A program made the position numbers and the translations under genes. From the NCBI RefSeq assembly GCF_014117325.1, contig NZ_CP059732.1:1612001-1676000 (forward strand): 64,000 bases of DNA, given 5' to 3'. Of the stretch, positions 1-8,777 are shown in pieces. This DNA comes from Spirosoma foliorum. Lineage in GTDB: Bacteria; Bacteroidota; Bacteroidia; Cytophagales; Spirosomataceae. The notes beneath the pieces are model-generated. The model saw nothing but the letters and a program-made list of their open reading frames with translations, searched no databases and had not been told where the DNA came from. Every line of letters begins with the position of its first letter. Positions within the stretch are counted from its first letter, which is position 1.

Positions 1-2
1 AA

Positions 3-1130
3 TATATTAAATTTGTTTCAAATTATTATAAAGTAAGTGTTTTTATTGAATTATATCCTGGATCGACTAAGGCTAACATATTTGATCTTGAAGCAGATTT
101 AGAAAACTTTTCACCTATTACAAATTATAATGAAGTTAAATCTGATTGGAAGCTTGAACGTTTTGATGAATATTTAACAAAATGTGAATCTGTAAATTTT
201 GTTATTTTTAAAAAAAAAACTGGTTTCAAAGCTTTTTTTGAATCGTTTTTGATGTCGAAAAAAATTATAAAAAAGTTTGAAGCAATAGCCCCAGATTATA
301 TTCATTTTGATGACTCATCAAATCGACAGTTTTTTTTATTGAAATTTATTTTACATAATCGTAAAATTTGTATTTTAAATGTACACGATCCTAAACCTCA
401 TAAGGGTGAATTCTATATTTTAAGGACAATTCATAGGTTCCTATTATTTACGGTTACAACTACTTTTGTGACTTTTTCTGAGTATTCAAAAAACCTTTTA
501 CATAAAGAAATCCGTAAGTCAAAAAAAATATTTAAACTTAAATTATCACCTTATAGTATATATAAATCTTTTATTTCAAAAGAAAATAATACGAACTACT
601 GCTATGACATTGCTTTTGTAGGTAGGTTATCTCCTTATAAAGGTATAGATATTTTATTAGAAACTATCCAGTTACTTAAGCAAGAAAATAACTCTATTAA
701 GGCTATTATTGCTGGAAAATCAGTTGAAGGATATAATATTAATCAACCACAATATTTATTCGATAATCTAAAGGTTATAGATAGACACCTTAATATTATT
801 GAAATGGTTGAAATTATTGTAACATCAAAAATAGTTATTTGTCCCTACACAGAAGCAACGCAGAGCGGAGTCATTATGACAGCTCACGCACTTGGACGGC
901 CGGTTATAGTTACGAATGTAGGTGGCTTACCTGAGTATATTTTGCAAAGTAAAAATGGAATAGTTCTGGCAAGTAATACTTGCGCAGAATTAGCCAATCA
1001 AATAAAATTATTATTGGAAAATAATAATTTTATTAGTATGATTACTTATTTAGAGAATGATAGTAAATCATTCACTACTAGAAATGATTTTAGTCATAAT
1101 ATTTCTACTATTGCAGAATTGTATGTTTAA
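3..1130 (+). CDS. Glycosyltransferase family 4 protein, 5' end outside the window
   Basis: A GT-B glycosyltransferase that would transfer a sugar from a nucleotide donor during surface polysaccharide assembly. The reading frame is open from base 3, so the ATG at 249 is only an internal Met and the N-terminal domain begins before the window; about 375 residues are visible. The C-terminal nucleotide-sugar domain shows 'IAFVGRLSPYKGIDILLE', typical of the start of a GT4 donor domain, and later 'PYTEATQSGVIMTAHALGRP' followed by 'VTNVGGLPEYI', the usual donor-binding E-x7-E-like region. Codon use is extremely AT-rich, like its neighbours up to 4.7 kb. It lies 19 nt before a GH5-like hydrolase on the same strand, probably in one polysaccharide operon. 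The acceptor and sugar cannot be read from sequence. Confidence 0.85.
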   Translation, partial: YIKFVSNYYKVSVFIELYPGSTKANIFDLEADLENFSPITNYNEVKSDWKLERFDEYLTKCESVNFVIFKKKTGFKAFFESFLMSKKIIKKFEAIAPDYIHFDDSSNRQFFLLKFILHNRKICILNVHDPKPHKGEFYILRTIHRFLLFTVTTTFVTFSEYSKNLLHKEIRKSKKIFKLKLSPYSIYKSFISKENNTNYCYDIAFVGRLSPYKGIDILLETIQLLKQENNSIKAIIAGKSVEGYNINQPQYLFDNLKVIDRHLNIIEMVEIIVTSKIVICPYTEATQSGVIMTAHALGRPVIVTNVGGLPEYILQSKNGIVLASNTCAELANQIKLLLENNNFISMITYLENDSKSFTTRNDFSHNISTIAELYV

Positions 1131-1149
1131 TGTTTACATAATTTAAGCT

Positions 1150-2541
1150 ATGCCTTTCCTTTTCTTGTTAATTGTTCAAATTATTTATTCGTGTAATTCC
1201 TTTGCCCAACAAGTTGGCGATAGCTCAGTTGTAATTAGTCACAACAATCCCTTTTATTTTGAAAAAAATAAAAAATTATTTATTCCAATAGGAATCAATT
1301 TGTGTTGGCCTGAGACTAATGATAATTCTGAATTTAAAAGTATGGAAGATTATTTTCAGAAGTTATCTGCTAATAAAGGAAACTATGTTCGTATTTGGCT
1401 TAGCACACCATTTTGGGAGATTGAAAAAAAAACTCCTGGGAGTTATGATGAATCAAAAATTGATAGACTTAAAAAATTACTTTTATTAGCTCATAAATAC
1501 AATATTTATATAATGTTTTGCTTACACCATTTTAGGAATATATCTTTAACCCAAAGAAGCTTTTACAATAAAGTAAATTATAGTAGTTTGTTTTCTAACA
1601 TAAACGAATATTTTTCATTAGATACGGGGAAGGAATTGTATATTAAGCGTGCTTCTTTAATTTTAAATACATTTTCTTATGACTCTAATATTATTGCTTG
1701 GGAACTATGGAATGAAATTGACACAGTTGATGGGACTGTTTGGGAAGATTGGACTGCCTATATGCTTCAATATTTTTCTAATAATTTTCCTAAACTTTTA
1801 TTTACCCAGAGTTTAGGAAGTTATGATGATGCTAGAAAAGAGAACACCTATAAAAACATTTTGTCTTTAAACCATAACAAAATTTCCCAAGTTCATAGAT
1901 ACTTGGATTCAGGTGCAAGATGGCCAGTAGTCCGTAGTTGTTTTATGGACTCCGTGTGTGGGCAGGCAATTTTTAATATACGGTCCTACCATATAAATAA
2001 GCCAGTCCTTCTTTCTGAAACTGGTGCTGTGGAGAAAAGTCATACTGGACCTTGGAAATATTATTTAAAAGATACTCTTGGAATTCTATTGCATGATATT
2101 TTATTTGCACCATATTTTTCTGGAGCTGCGGGGCCAGGTCATTCTTGGCATTGGGATCAATACATTAACAAATTAAATTTATGGTGGCATTTTAAACGAT
2201 TCAATAATGTTATCCAAGTTTTTGATCCTATTAAAGAAAATGCGCAGCCTTATTCATTTACAGTTTCTGATTCTTTGGCTTTTTATGGTTTAAAAGGAAA
2301 AAACAATGAAATATTCTGGATTAGAGATCATGCATCTAATTGGAAAAGTGAAATTGTAGATAATTTACCTGCAAGAATAATCCACAACAGAATCGTTGAT
2401 TTGCCCTCGAAGGATATTAAACTAGTTCAAGCGTACGACCCATGGACTGATAAGTGGACTAATATTTCAATACGTGATAATAAAATAATTCTACCTGATT
2501 TCAGGCGTTCATTAGTATTAAAGCTATCAAAGTATGAATAA
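1150..2541 (+). CDS. Secreted glycoside hydrolase, GH5-like (clan A) cellulase/mannanase type
   Basis: A 463-residue exported hydrolase. The first ~20 residues are a signal peptide ending in 'NSFAQQ'. The rest fits a clan GH-A (beta/alpha)8 barrel: 'GINLCWPE' near residue 48, 'VRIWLS' near 80, 'CLHHF' near 124, the acid/base motif 'WELWNEID' with Glu189, and the nucleophile motif 'LLSETGA' with Glu290. The architecture resembles GH5 mannanase/cellulase-like proteins. A C-terminal beta region from about 350 may be a small beta-sandwich. Its place between two glycosyltransferases suggests that it trims or releases the polysaccharide made by this cluster rather than digesting food glycans; that is inference. 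The substrate is unknown. AT-rich like its neighbours. Confidence 0.8.
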   Translation: MPFLFLLIVQIIYSCNSFAQQVGDSSVVISHNNPFYFEKNKKLFIPIGINLCWPETNDNSEFKSMEDYFQKLSANKGNYVRIWLSTPFWEIEKKTPGSYDESKIDRLKKLLLLAHKYNIYIMFCLHHFRNISLTQRSFYNKVNYSSLFSNINEYFSLDTGKELYIKRASLILNTFSYDSNIIAWELWNEIDTVDGTVWEDWTAYMLQYFSNNFPKLLFTQSLGSYDDARKENTYKNILSLNHNKISQVHRYLDSGARWPVVRSCFMDSVCGQAIFNIRSYHINKPVLLSETGAVEKSHTGPWKYYLKDTLGILLHDILFAPYFSGAAGPGHSWHWDQYINKLNLWWHFKRFNNVIQVFDPIKENAQPYSFTVSDSLAFYGLKGKNNEIFWIRDHASNWKSEIVDNLPARIIHNRIVDLPSKDIKLVQAYDPWTDKWTNISIRDNKIILPDFRRSLVLKLSKYE

Positions 2542-2842
2542 ATTATTAAATTCTTAAATTCTTAAATTCTTAGATAAAACATCATGTATTATGCCTTGTT
2601 TTATTATGTTAAATCATTAAAATATGCAAAAAAGTTTATAAACTATGAATATTTATTTCGCTACAGTAATTATATTTTATTATTATAATGTCTTATTGAT
2701 TTTTTGTTATTGTCTAGACTTTAAAAAAGAATTTGTCTATTAAATTATAATATTAATGAAGATTTTTTGTTAAGACCTATAATATGTGGAAAGAGACTTA
2801 CGTACCTGATTTATTTGAAATTTTAACGTTCATACAAACTAA
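2542..2842. other. AT-rich intergenic stretch with short tandem repeat
   Basis: No credible gene is seen. It begins with three to four tandem copies of an 8-bp unit (AAATTCTT) at about 2546-2573. The rest is low-complexity AT-rich sequence leading to the ATG at 2843. Confidence 0.5.
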
Positions 2843-2864
2843 ATGATTAATACTGTACTTATAA

Positions 2865-3887
2865 TTGCTACTAGTAGTAAAACAAGGGGGGGGGGTATCT
2901 GCTGTTATTAACGCTTATAAAGGATCAGATATTTGGAGAAATTGGAATATTTTATGGATTGAAACCCATATTGATAAGGGGCCATTAAAAAAAATCAGTT
3001 TTTTTCTAAAATCTTTTTGTCTTTACATTTACAAACTCCCTCAAGCCAAATTAGTTCATATTCATTTTAGTGAACCGATGTCTTTGATGCGTAAATTATT
3101 ATTTTTTATAATAGCTAAGTTATTTCGGAAAAAAATTGTTGTTCATTTTCACTCTTTTAGTGTTGATACAACAATAAATAGTGATTTTTCTAATATTTAT
3201 AAGTATGTTTTTCAAGGATCTGACTTTATATTCGTTTTATCTAAAAAATGGAAGTTGTGGATAGATGAGCGCTGGCCTGATCTAAAATTGAAAACGACTG
3301 TAATATATAACCCTTGTGACAATGTTGAGAATATTTTATTGCATAACAGAGAAAAAATAATCCTTTATGCAGGGACTATAAATTCTAGAAAAGGTTATGC
3401 AGACTTATTATCAGCATTTTCTCTTATTAAATCTAAGCATTCTAAATGGAAAATCATTTTTGCGGGTAATGGAGAGATAAAAGAAGGTATACAGTTAGCT
3501 AAGCAATTGAATATTCAAGAAAACGTTGAATTTGTAGGATGGGTTAGTGGGGCAAACAAAGATGCTCTTTTTAGGCGAGCATCTATTTTTTGTTTACCCA
3601 GTTATGCTGAAGGGTTACCAATGGCAGTATTAGATGCTTTCTCTTATGGACTTCCCATTATTACAACTCCCGTTGGAGGAATACCTGACTTTCTGGAAAA
3701 TGGAAAAAATGCATTGATATTTTCCCCTGGAGATATTAATTCATTAGCTAATTGTATTAATACTTGTATTATTGATGATTCGTTAAGATTTAATCTTTCA
3801 AACAAATCTGTTGAATTGTCAAAAACTACATTTAATAAAAACGCTATTTTTGAAAAAATTAATTGTATATATAGTTCATTGTTATAG
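2865..3887 (+). CDS. Glycosyltransferase family 4 protein with frame-disrupted start (poly-G tract)
   Basis: A GT-B glycosyltransferase of GT4 type. 'ILYAGTINSRKGYADLLSAF' opens the donor domain, 'FVGWVSG' follows, and 'PSYAEGLPMAVLDAFSYGLP' then 'TTPVGGIPD' form the nucleotide-sugar site. The uninterrupted frame can only start at a TTG (2865), giving an atypical N-terminus. An ATG at 2843 in another frame encodes 'MINTVLIIATSSKT', a normal first beta-strand for this family, and runs into ten consecutive G at 2886-2895. With nine G it would join exactly to 'GGVSAVINAY'. So the native protein very probably starts at 2843, and the present allele is one base out of frame. This is either phase variation or a homopolymer sequencing error. 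It belongs to the AT-rich polysaccharide island. Confidence 0.8.
   Translation: MLLVVKQGGGVSAVINAYKGSDIWRNWNILWIETHIDKGPLKKISFFLKSFCLYIYKLPQAKLVHIHFSEPMSLMRKLLFFIIAKLFRKKIVVHFHSFSVDTTINSDFSNIYKYVFQGSDFIFVLSKKWKLWIDERWPDLKLKTTVIYNPCDNVENILLHNREKIILYAGTINSRKGYADLLSAFSLIKSKHSKWKIIFAGNGEIKEGIQLAKQLNIQENVEFVGWVSGANKDALFRRASIFCLPSYAEGLPMAVLDAFSYGLPIITTPVGGIPDFLENGKNALIFSPGDINSLANCINTCIIDDSLRFNLSNKSVELSKTTFNKNAIFEKINCIYSSLL
2886..2895 (+). repeat. G10 homopolymer tract (candidate phase-variation switch)
   Basis: Ten consecutive G within an otherwise extremely AT-rich gene, 43 nt after the ATG at 2843. Nine G would put that ATG in frame with the glycosyltransferase; ten G lead to a stop shortly after. 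Long G tracts at the starts of surface-glycan genes are classic slipped-strand switches in other bacteria. Whether it varies here cannot be seen from one sequence. Confidence 0.75.
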
Positions 3888-4739
3888 GTAAAAAAACGAT
3901 AGGTTTTTATTTAATGTTTTATAATTTATTATACTCATAATCTTGAACTGATTAAAACGATTAGACAATTATGTTTATTCTTAGAGTTAAATTTGTTGAA
4001 AGGTAAGTTTGATTAATATGTAGCTAGTTTTTGAAGATGATATTTTAATAATATTTTAAAGATTAATTTATAAATATTATAATACTTTATACTTACTAAC
4101 GCTGAGCTGCAGATATACAACTTGGTCTGATTTAGACTTTAATAACTTCTTATTAACAAAGTTTTAATATAATTTGACTTATAGCCCTATTATAGAGCTA
4201 TAAGTTATTGACTTTTTTATTGTACTCAATGTTCCTTAGTGTATTTTTAATTAATAAAATAGCAGCGATCAATTTGTCTAATTTTAATATTGGACTCCTC
4301 TGGTAGAAATTAATTTAGGTGTCTTTAAGTAGATTGGAATTACAATAATATTTGACAAGTCATATTTGTTTTTATCCAAATGATTATTATTATAATTCCA
4401 TACATATGATTTATTAAATGGTATTAAAATGTATATTAATGTTTATGTAAATTTTTACGTTACCTTTCGGGTCTAACATTTAATTTACTTTGAATCATTT
4501 AGGCCTTTATGTAAGACATTTTCGAATTGTATTTTAATTTTTATAGTGTTAATATAATGTTTTGTATTATTTATCGTTGGAGCTTCTTTAATTTAAGAGA
4601 ATTTTAACTGATATTCGTGTGCCAAAGCCCCTTATTATAATATTATTATTAGTTTCGCATATGCTTTGAAATTGTAATGTAATATGTTTTTTGAAAAATT
4701 GATATATTAATAAATGCCATTGATAAAGTACTTAAAGGT
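3888..4739. other. 852-nt AT-rich region without recognisable genes
   Basis: No reading frame of useful length survives on either strand, and stop codons are dense in all frames. I see no transposase remnant, RNA gene or long inverted repeat. It may be a decayed part of the polysaccharide island or a long untranslated leader for the gene at 4740. Confidence 0.5.
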
Positions 4740-5543
4740 ATGTTGATAAAAGAACCTTCACTTAATACTTACGTTAGGCCAAAAGCTATGAAAGTGATTA
4801 GCCTTAATATTACATTAGGATCTTACAGTCATGTGCAAGATTGGATTTTAGCTGCTGCACACCGAAGAGAATCTCGAACTGTTTGTTTTGCTAATGTTCA
4901 TATGGTGATTGAGGCTAAGCACAAGCCCAAGGTGGCAGATGCAGTTAACAGTTCAGATTGGATTTTGCCTGATGGTTTACCACTTACATGGGCGATGCGC
5001 TTGCTATATTTAATTCGGCAAGACAGAATTACGGGTATGGATATGCTGCCTAGCTTGCTAGAGCGAGCAGCTAAAGAAGATTTAGCTATTTTTTTATACG
5101 GCTCTACTTCGGACGTATTGAAACGAAGTGTAGAAAAATGTAAATTCTTGTTTCCTGGAGTAAATATTGTTGGGACTTATTCACCACCATTTAGGGAGTT
5201 GACCGTAGAAGAAGAAAATAGTGTTATTTCTACAATTTCTCACTCAGGGGCACAATTAGTATTTGTTGCACTTGGATGTCCAAAACAAGAACTTTGGATA
5301 AATAACATGCGCGGACGTATTCCTGCAGTTTTACTAGCTATAGGAGGTGCTTTACCTGTATTAGCTGGAGATGTGACTCGAGCTCCGAGTTGGATGCAAA
5401 AAATGGGTTTAGAATGGTTCTTCCGGCTCATGCAAGAACCAAAGCGTTTGTTCAAACGCTATGCTGTGACAAATAGTTTATATGTTTGGTACATGGGCCA
5501 ACAATTGATTATCCGGTTACTATCACTCGCAAAATTTAGCTAA
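4740..5543 (+). CDS. WecG/TagA/CpsF family glycosyltransferase (GT26)
   Basis: A 267-residue GT26 transferase, a family that adds N-acetylmannosamine-type sugars to lipid-linked precursors on the inner face of the membrane in enterobacterial common antigen, teichoic acid and exopolysaccharide synthesis. Family marks are 'LPDGLPLTWAMRLL' with the conserved Asp, 'ERITGMD'-type sequence (here 'DRITGMDMLP'), 'FVALGCPKQELWI', 'AIGGALPVLAGDVTRAP' and the C-terminal 'GLEWFFRLMQEPKRLFKRY'. Length is normal (about 240-270). Met17 ('MKVISLNITLG') is an alternative start that removes a leader unlike the family. It ends the AT-rich sugar cluster after an 850-nt gap, and is probably the last glycan gene. 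Confidence 0.9.
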   Translation: MLIKEPSLNTYVRPKAMKVISLNITLGSYSHVQDWILAAAHRRESRTVCFANVHMVIEAKHKPKVADAVNSSDWILPDGLPLTWAMRLLYLIRQDRITGMDMLPSLLERAAKEDLAIFLYGSTSDVLKRSVEKCKFLFPGVNIVGTYSPPFRELTVEEENSVISTISHSGAQLVFVALGCPKQELWINNMRGRIPAVLLAIGGALPVLAGDVTRAPSWMQKMGLEWFFRLMQEPKRLFKRYAVTNSLYVWYMGQQLIIRLLSLAKFS

Positions 5544-5653
5544 TGGGATAATTTAATGATTTATTTCCTTTGAATTAAAATAAATATTTGTAAATAGTAA
5601 ATTAAAAAAGAGTTGTGAAAAAAGTGTGTGTAAGTCCACTAGGAAGGCATATA

Positions 5654-6154
5654 TTATTTAATAGCTATAACATGAATATGTTTTTGAATAGGCATTGTAA
5701 AGCTAATACGTTCCCCTGTATTTGGTGAAATAAGTGATACAGAGCTAGTATTAGCATAACGATCGAATTCAATTCGACCGGCTGATATAGTGCCACTTCC
5801 ATTTTGCCTACCATAATACCAGGTATTATTATATTTTGTTCCATCTACAATAGACTCGACCGTAAATTTCTCACCTACACAAGTAGTGAGATAGCCAAGC
5901 TGAGACGTGCCAACTTTTTCCAAAAAATAATATGTCTGGGGATTTTCACCGACAAATACAGATAAAGTTCCAGATACAGGGGCAGAAGAAACAACTCCGT
6001 TGATCGTATAAGATGCTACTCCCGTAAGTTTATAATCGCCAGCTGTAGGGGCAGCCGGGTCTTTTTGAATAATTAATTCGCTGCTACAACTTGCTAGTAG
6101 TAGAGCTAGTAGGGGGGCGATGAAAAAAAAGTAGAGGTTACGTGATGAAGACAT
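5654..6154 (-). CDS. Hypothetical lipoprotein
   Basis: A 166-residue protein with a type II signal peptide: basic start 'MSSSRNLY', hydrophobic core, and lipobox 'LLASC' with the lipidated Cys near residue 23. The remainder is rich in Thr, Ser, Gly and alternating hydrophobics ('DYKLTGVASYTINGV'), suggesting a small beta-sandwich exposed at the outer membrane. I do not recognise a named family. It points toward the polysaccharide cluster (convergent with the gene at 4740) and sits where base composition changes from very AT-rich to moderate. Confidence 0.7.
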   Translation of the reverse strand: MSSSRNLYFFFIAPLLALLLASCSSELIIQKDPAAPTAGDYKLTGVASYTINGVVSSAPVSGTLSVFVGENPQTYYFLEKVGTSQLGYLTTCVGEKFTVESIVDGTKYNNTWYYGRQNGSGTISAGRIEFDRYANTSSVSLISPNTGERISFTMPIQKHIHVIAIK

Positions 6155-6638
6155 AGTACGGTTGTATAGGTAAAGTACAATTACAAATTTAATGTAGTTA
6201 CACGAGAAATAGAGGCTTAGTTGAGTATTTATAATAAAAATTTAACAATAATTAGTTGGAGGTAACTAACATACTATCAGGAGGATATAGTATATTAACG
6301 TATGGGTAATTACTTAAGCTTTGTATGACCTTTAGATTACGGTTTTTAGATAAAGTCACAAACGAAAAATCATAAATGATAAAATGAACTTCTTTTGTGT
6401 GCTATCCTGTGTGAAGTGATGATTGTACCTGTTCGGTTGTTTATTGCTGATTTGGTAAAAAGGAGTGGTGAAGGCATTGTATCTTGATAAAAATAGCTTG
6501 GCCTAACTTCTTCTGATAGACTGACCCATGTCCTAAAAGAGGATCGATTCGATCATTGTGCCCCCTTCGGTGGATAGATTTCACCAGATCCTCTCTTTGC
6601 TATACAAAGGTTTTTATCTATTCATTCGCGTATTGCTA
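6155..6638. other. Intergenic region at the composition boundary
   Basis: No gene is supported. A GTG at 6558 could extend the next gene by 27 residues but gives no signal-like start. The sequence becomes less AT-rich from about 6480, marking the right edge of the polysaccharide island. Confidence 0.45.
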
Positions 6639-7610
6639 ATGCGTATTCTCCGTCCGATTGGTCAACAGCGGGTTTGTCTGCTGTTGTTACTTTGTTTTAT
6701 TCGTGTAATTGCCTTTTCGCAGTCGACGCCAACTGCTGTAAACAGCGGCAAGCAACCCATCCATTTATTTATGATTGGCAATAGTTTTTCGCAAAATGCG
6801 TCAAAATTCTTGCCAGAGTTAAGCAAAGAAGGCGGTCACGAGCTGATCATCGGGCGGGCCGAACTAGGAGGGAGTTCGTTACAGCGCCATTGGGAACATG
6901 CGGAAGCTGCCGAGCGCAACCCCGATGATCCAAAAGGGAAACCCTATACTGGGAAATCGCTGAAAATGCTCCTTTCGGAAGGGCAATGGGATGTGGTGAC
7001 CATCCAGCAGGCTTCGATTCTGTCGGGCAATGTGGATACCTATCGGCCTTATGCCCGAAAATTATACGAGTACGTTAAGAAGCTACAGCCGCGTGCTACG
7101 GTAGTCTTCCACCAAACCTGGGCGTATCGCTCCGATTCAAAGGATTTTAGCCAGATCGCTTCAGGAGACTCGGCGAAGAGTGCCGAACAAATGTGGGAGA
7201 AGTCAAGAGCAGCTTATCATACCATCGCCGACGAATTGGGCATTGCCATCATTCCGAATGGCGATGCGTTCTGGAAAATGAACACAACGGCCAACTGGGC
7301 GTATCATCCCGATCACGCGTTTGATTTTACCCATCCACAATCACCGGCTTTGCCCAATCAAACGCATTCGTTGCACATGGGGTATCGCTGGGACAACGGC
7401 AAACTGGCGTTCGATTCACACCATGCCAACAACGCGGGTTGCTATCTGGGTGGCCTGGTTTGGTATAGTTTCCTGTTTAATGAGTCGCCGGTTAAACTGA
7501 CGTTCTGCCCAGACGGTGTAGACAAGGACTTTGCAAAGCAGTTGCGAAAAACAGCCTGGTCGGTGGTTAAGAAGGAGGAAACGAAATACAGGTTGGTGAG
7601 GGGGAAGTAG
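6639..7610 (+). CDS. Secreted SGNH-fold hydrolase, DUF4886 type
   Basis: A 323-residue exported hydrolase of the SGNH/GDSL superfamily, likely a carbohydrate esterase or deacetylase. From the chosen ATG the first ~28 residues form a signal peptide ('MRILRPIGQQRVCLLLLL...AFSQ'). The Ser block is 'FMIGNSFSQNA' just after the mature start. The Gly block lies in 'GRAELGGSSLQRHW', and the C-terminal catalytic pair is in 'FDSHHANNAGCYLGGL' (His after Asp). DUF4886 proteins are common in Bacteroidota saccharolytic regions. An upstream in-frame GTG at 6558 would bury the signal peptide, so ATG 6639 is preferred. The next gene is also an exported esterase, suggesting a small deacylation pair. Confidence 0.8.
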   Translation: MRILRPIGQQRVCLLLLLCFIRVIAFSQSTPTAVNSGKQPIHLFMIGNSFSQNASKFLPELSKEGGHELIIGRAELGGSSLQRHWEHAEAAERNPDDPKGKPYTGKSLKMLLSEGQWDVVTIQQASILSGNVDTYRPYARKLYEYVKKLQPRATVVFHQTWAYRSDSKDFSQIASGDSAKSAEQMWEKSRAAYHTIADELGIAIIPNGDAFWKMNTTANWAYHPDHAFDFTHPQSPALPNQTHSLHMGYRWDNGKLAFDSHHANNAGCYLGGLVWYSFLFNESPVKLTFCPDGVDKDFAKQLRKTAWSVVKKEETKYRLVRGK

Positions 7611-7618
7611 TTATCTCA

Positions 7619-7719
7619 TTTTTTGTCATTCCGACCTTAGGAGGAATCTTAGACTTGATTAATAAGGGACTTGACCGGGCCGCCGGAGCGGATTCCTCCT
7701 GTCGTAGGAATGACAAAAA
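7619..7719. repeat. REP-like palindrome, copy 1
   Basis: Inverted arms at 7619-7648 and 7691-7719 with the family core TTTTTGTCATTCCGAC then GGAGGAATC. Arms are imperfect (CTTAG against TACGA). It lies between two same-strand genes and reaches into the extended frame of the second, supporting the later start of that gene. Confidence 0.8.
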
Positions 7720-7736
7720 GCGAACTGATAAAAAAT

Positions 7737-8636
7737 ATGATCAAATCCATTCGTATCTCCATTGCGTTCCTGCTTCTCTCAACGGCGTGTCTGGCGCAGC
7801 AGGAAATTCCACTCTATTCTGGTCCAGTCCCCAATGCCAAAGACGTTCCCGACGGCGAAATCAGGCGGGCCGATTTTATTGTGTCCAAGGTGTCTCGTCC
7901 GACGCTGTCCATCTTTTTGCCGCCCAAGGGGAAAGCCAATGGTACGGCGGTGATCATTTGTCCAGGCGGTGGTTATGGCGTCCTGGTGATCAAACGGGAA
8001 GGGTACGATGTGGCCGAGGCCTTTGCCAAACAGGGCGTAACGGCCTTTGTCTTGAAATACCGATTGCCGAGTGACGAAACCATGCTCAACAAATCCATCG
8101 GCCCGTTACAGGATGCGCAACAGGCCATAAAGACGGTTCGGCAACGGGCAGCTGAATGGCAGGTAGACCCGCAAAAAATAGGGATTATGGGTTTCTCGGC
8201 GGGTGGACATCTGGCAGCAACTGCCGGAACGCATTATGGTAAGTCGTTAATTGAGAATCCAGCAGACATCAGCCTGCGCCCGAACTTTATGGTTTTGGTG
8301 TACCCGGTTATCAGTCTGACGGAACGGATTGGGCATGCGGGCACACGTACGAATCTGCTGGGTTCCACGCCCAGTCCGGAGCAGATCCGCCTATATTCGA
8401 ACGAGGAGCATGTCGACGCAACAACACCCCCCACCTTTCTGACCCATGCGGGCGACGATACGGTAGTGCCGGTTGCCAACAGTCTGGTTTTTTACGAAGC
8501 CCTGCAACGCAATGGTATCCTCACCGATATGCACCTATATGCCAAAGGGGAGCACGGCTATTTAAAGACGCCTGCCTTCGACGAATGGTTTGGTCGGTGC
8601 CTGCACTGGCTTCGGCAAATTGACTTGATGCCGTAG
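7737..8636 (+). CDS. Secreted alpha/beta hydrolase, acetylxylan-esterase-like
   Basis: A 299-residue exported esterase. The ATG at 7737 gives a clean signal peptide ('MIKSIRISIAFLLLSTACLA' then 'QQ'); an in-frame start at 7671 would lie inside the palindromic repeat. Fold marks: oxyanion region 'IICPGGGYGVL', nucleophile elbow 'GFSAGGHLA' with Ser154, acid in 'THAGDDTVVPV', and His in 'KGEHGY'. This pattern matches Bacteroidota carbohydrate esterases of the BD-FAE/acetylxylan-esterase type that remove acetyl groups from plant glycans. It follows the SGNH hydrolase and is followed by a long GC-rich palindrome that probably stops transcription. Confidence 0.85.
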   Translation: MIKSIRISIAFLLLSTACLAQQEIPLYSGPVPNAKDVPDGEIRRADFIVSKVSRPTLSIFLPPKGKANGTAVIICPGGGYGVLVIKREGYDVAEAFAKQGVTAFVLKYRLPSDETMLNKSIGPLQDAQQAIKTVRQRAAEWQVDPQKIGIMGFSAGGHLAATAGTHYGKSLIENPADISLRPNFMVLVYPVISLTERIGHAGTRTNLLGSTPSPEQIRLYSNEEHVDATTPPTFLTHAGDDTVVPVANSLVFYEALQRNGILTDMHLYAKGEHGYLKTPAFDEWFGRCLHWLRQIDLMP

Positions 8637-8647
8637 GGGGGCTTTGG

Positions 8648-8767
8648 TTTTCTCCCCTCTCCCGTTTTGGGCGGTCCGCCGTTGCGGGAGGGGCCGGGGG
8701 TGAGGGTAGTTCGGTCGATTCACCTCACCCCCGACCCCTCTCCTGAAAACCAGGAGAGGGGAGAAAA
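8648..8767. terminator. Compound palindrome between convergent genes
   Basis: TTTTCTCCCCTCTCC at the left pairs with GGAGAGGGGAGAAAA at the right, with a second pair (GGGGGTGAGG with CCTCACCCCC) inside. It separates a rightward and a leftward gene, so it could act as a bidirectional terminator. A related short hairpin occurs at 47759-47785, so it is also a dispersed repeat. Confidence 0.6.
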
Positions 8768-8777
8768 AGTAGAGAGC

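Noticed and set aside
249..1130. Complete glycosyltransferase starting at 249
   Set aside because: The frame is open to the left edge and the N-terminal domain would be missing, so 249 is internal.
3888..4739. Possible decayed gene or RNA gene
   Set aside because: No frame, conserved motif or stable long hairpin could be supported.
7655..8074. 139-codon frame overlapping the esterase
   Set aside because: It starts inside the REP-like palindrome and overlaps a gene with signal peptide and catalytic triad.
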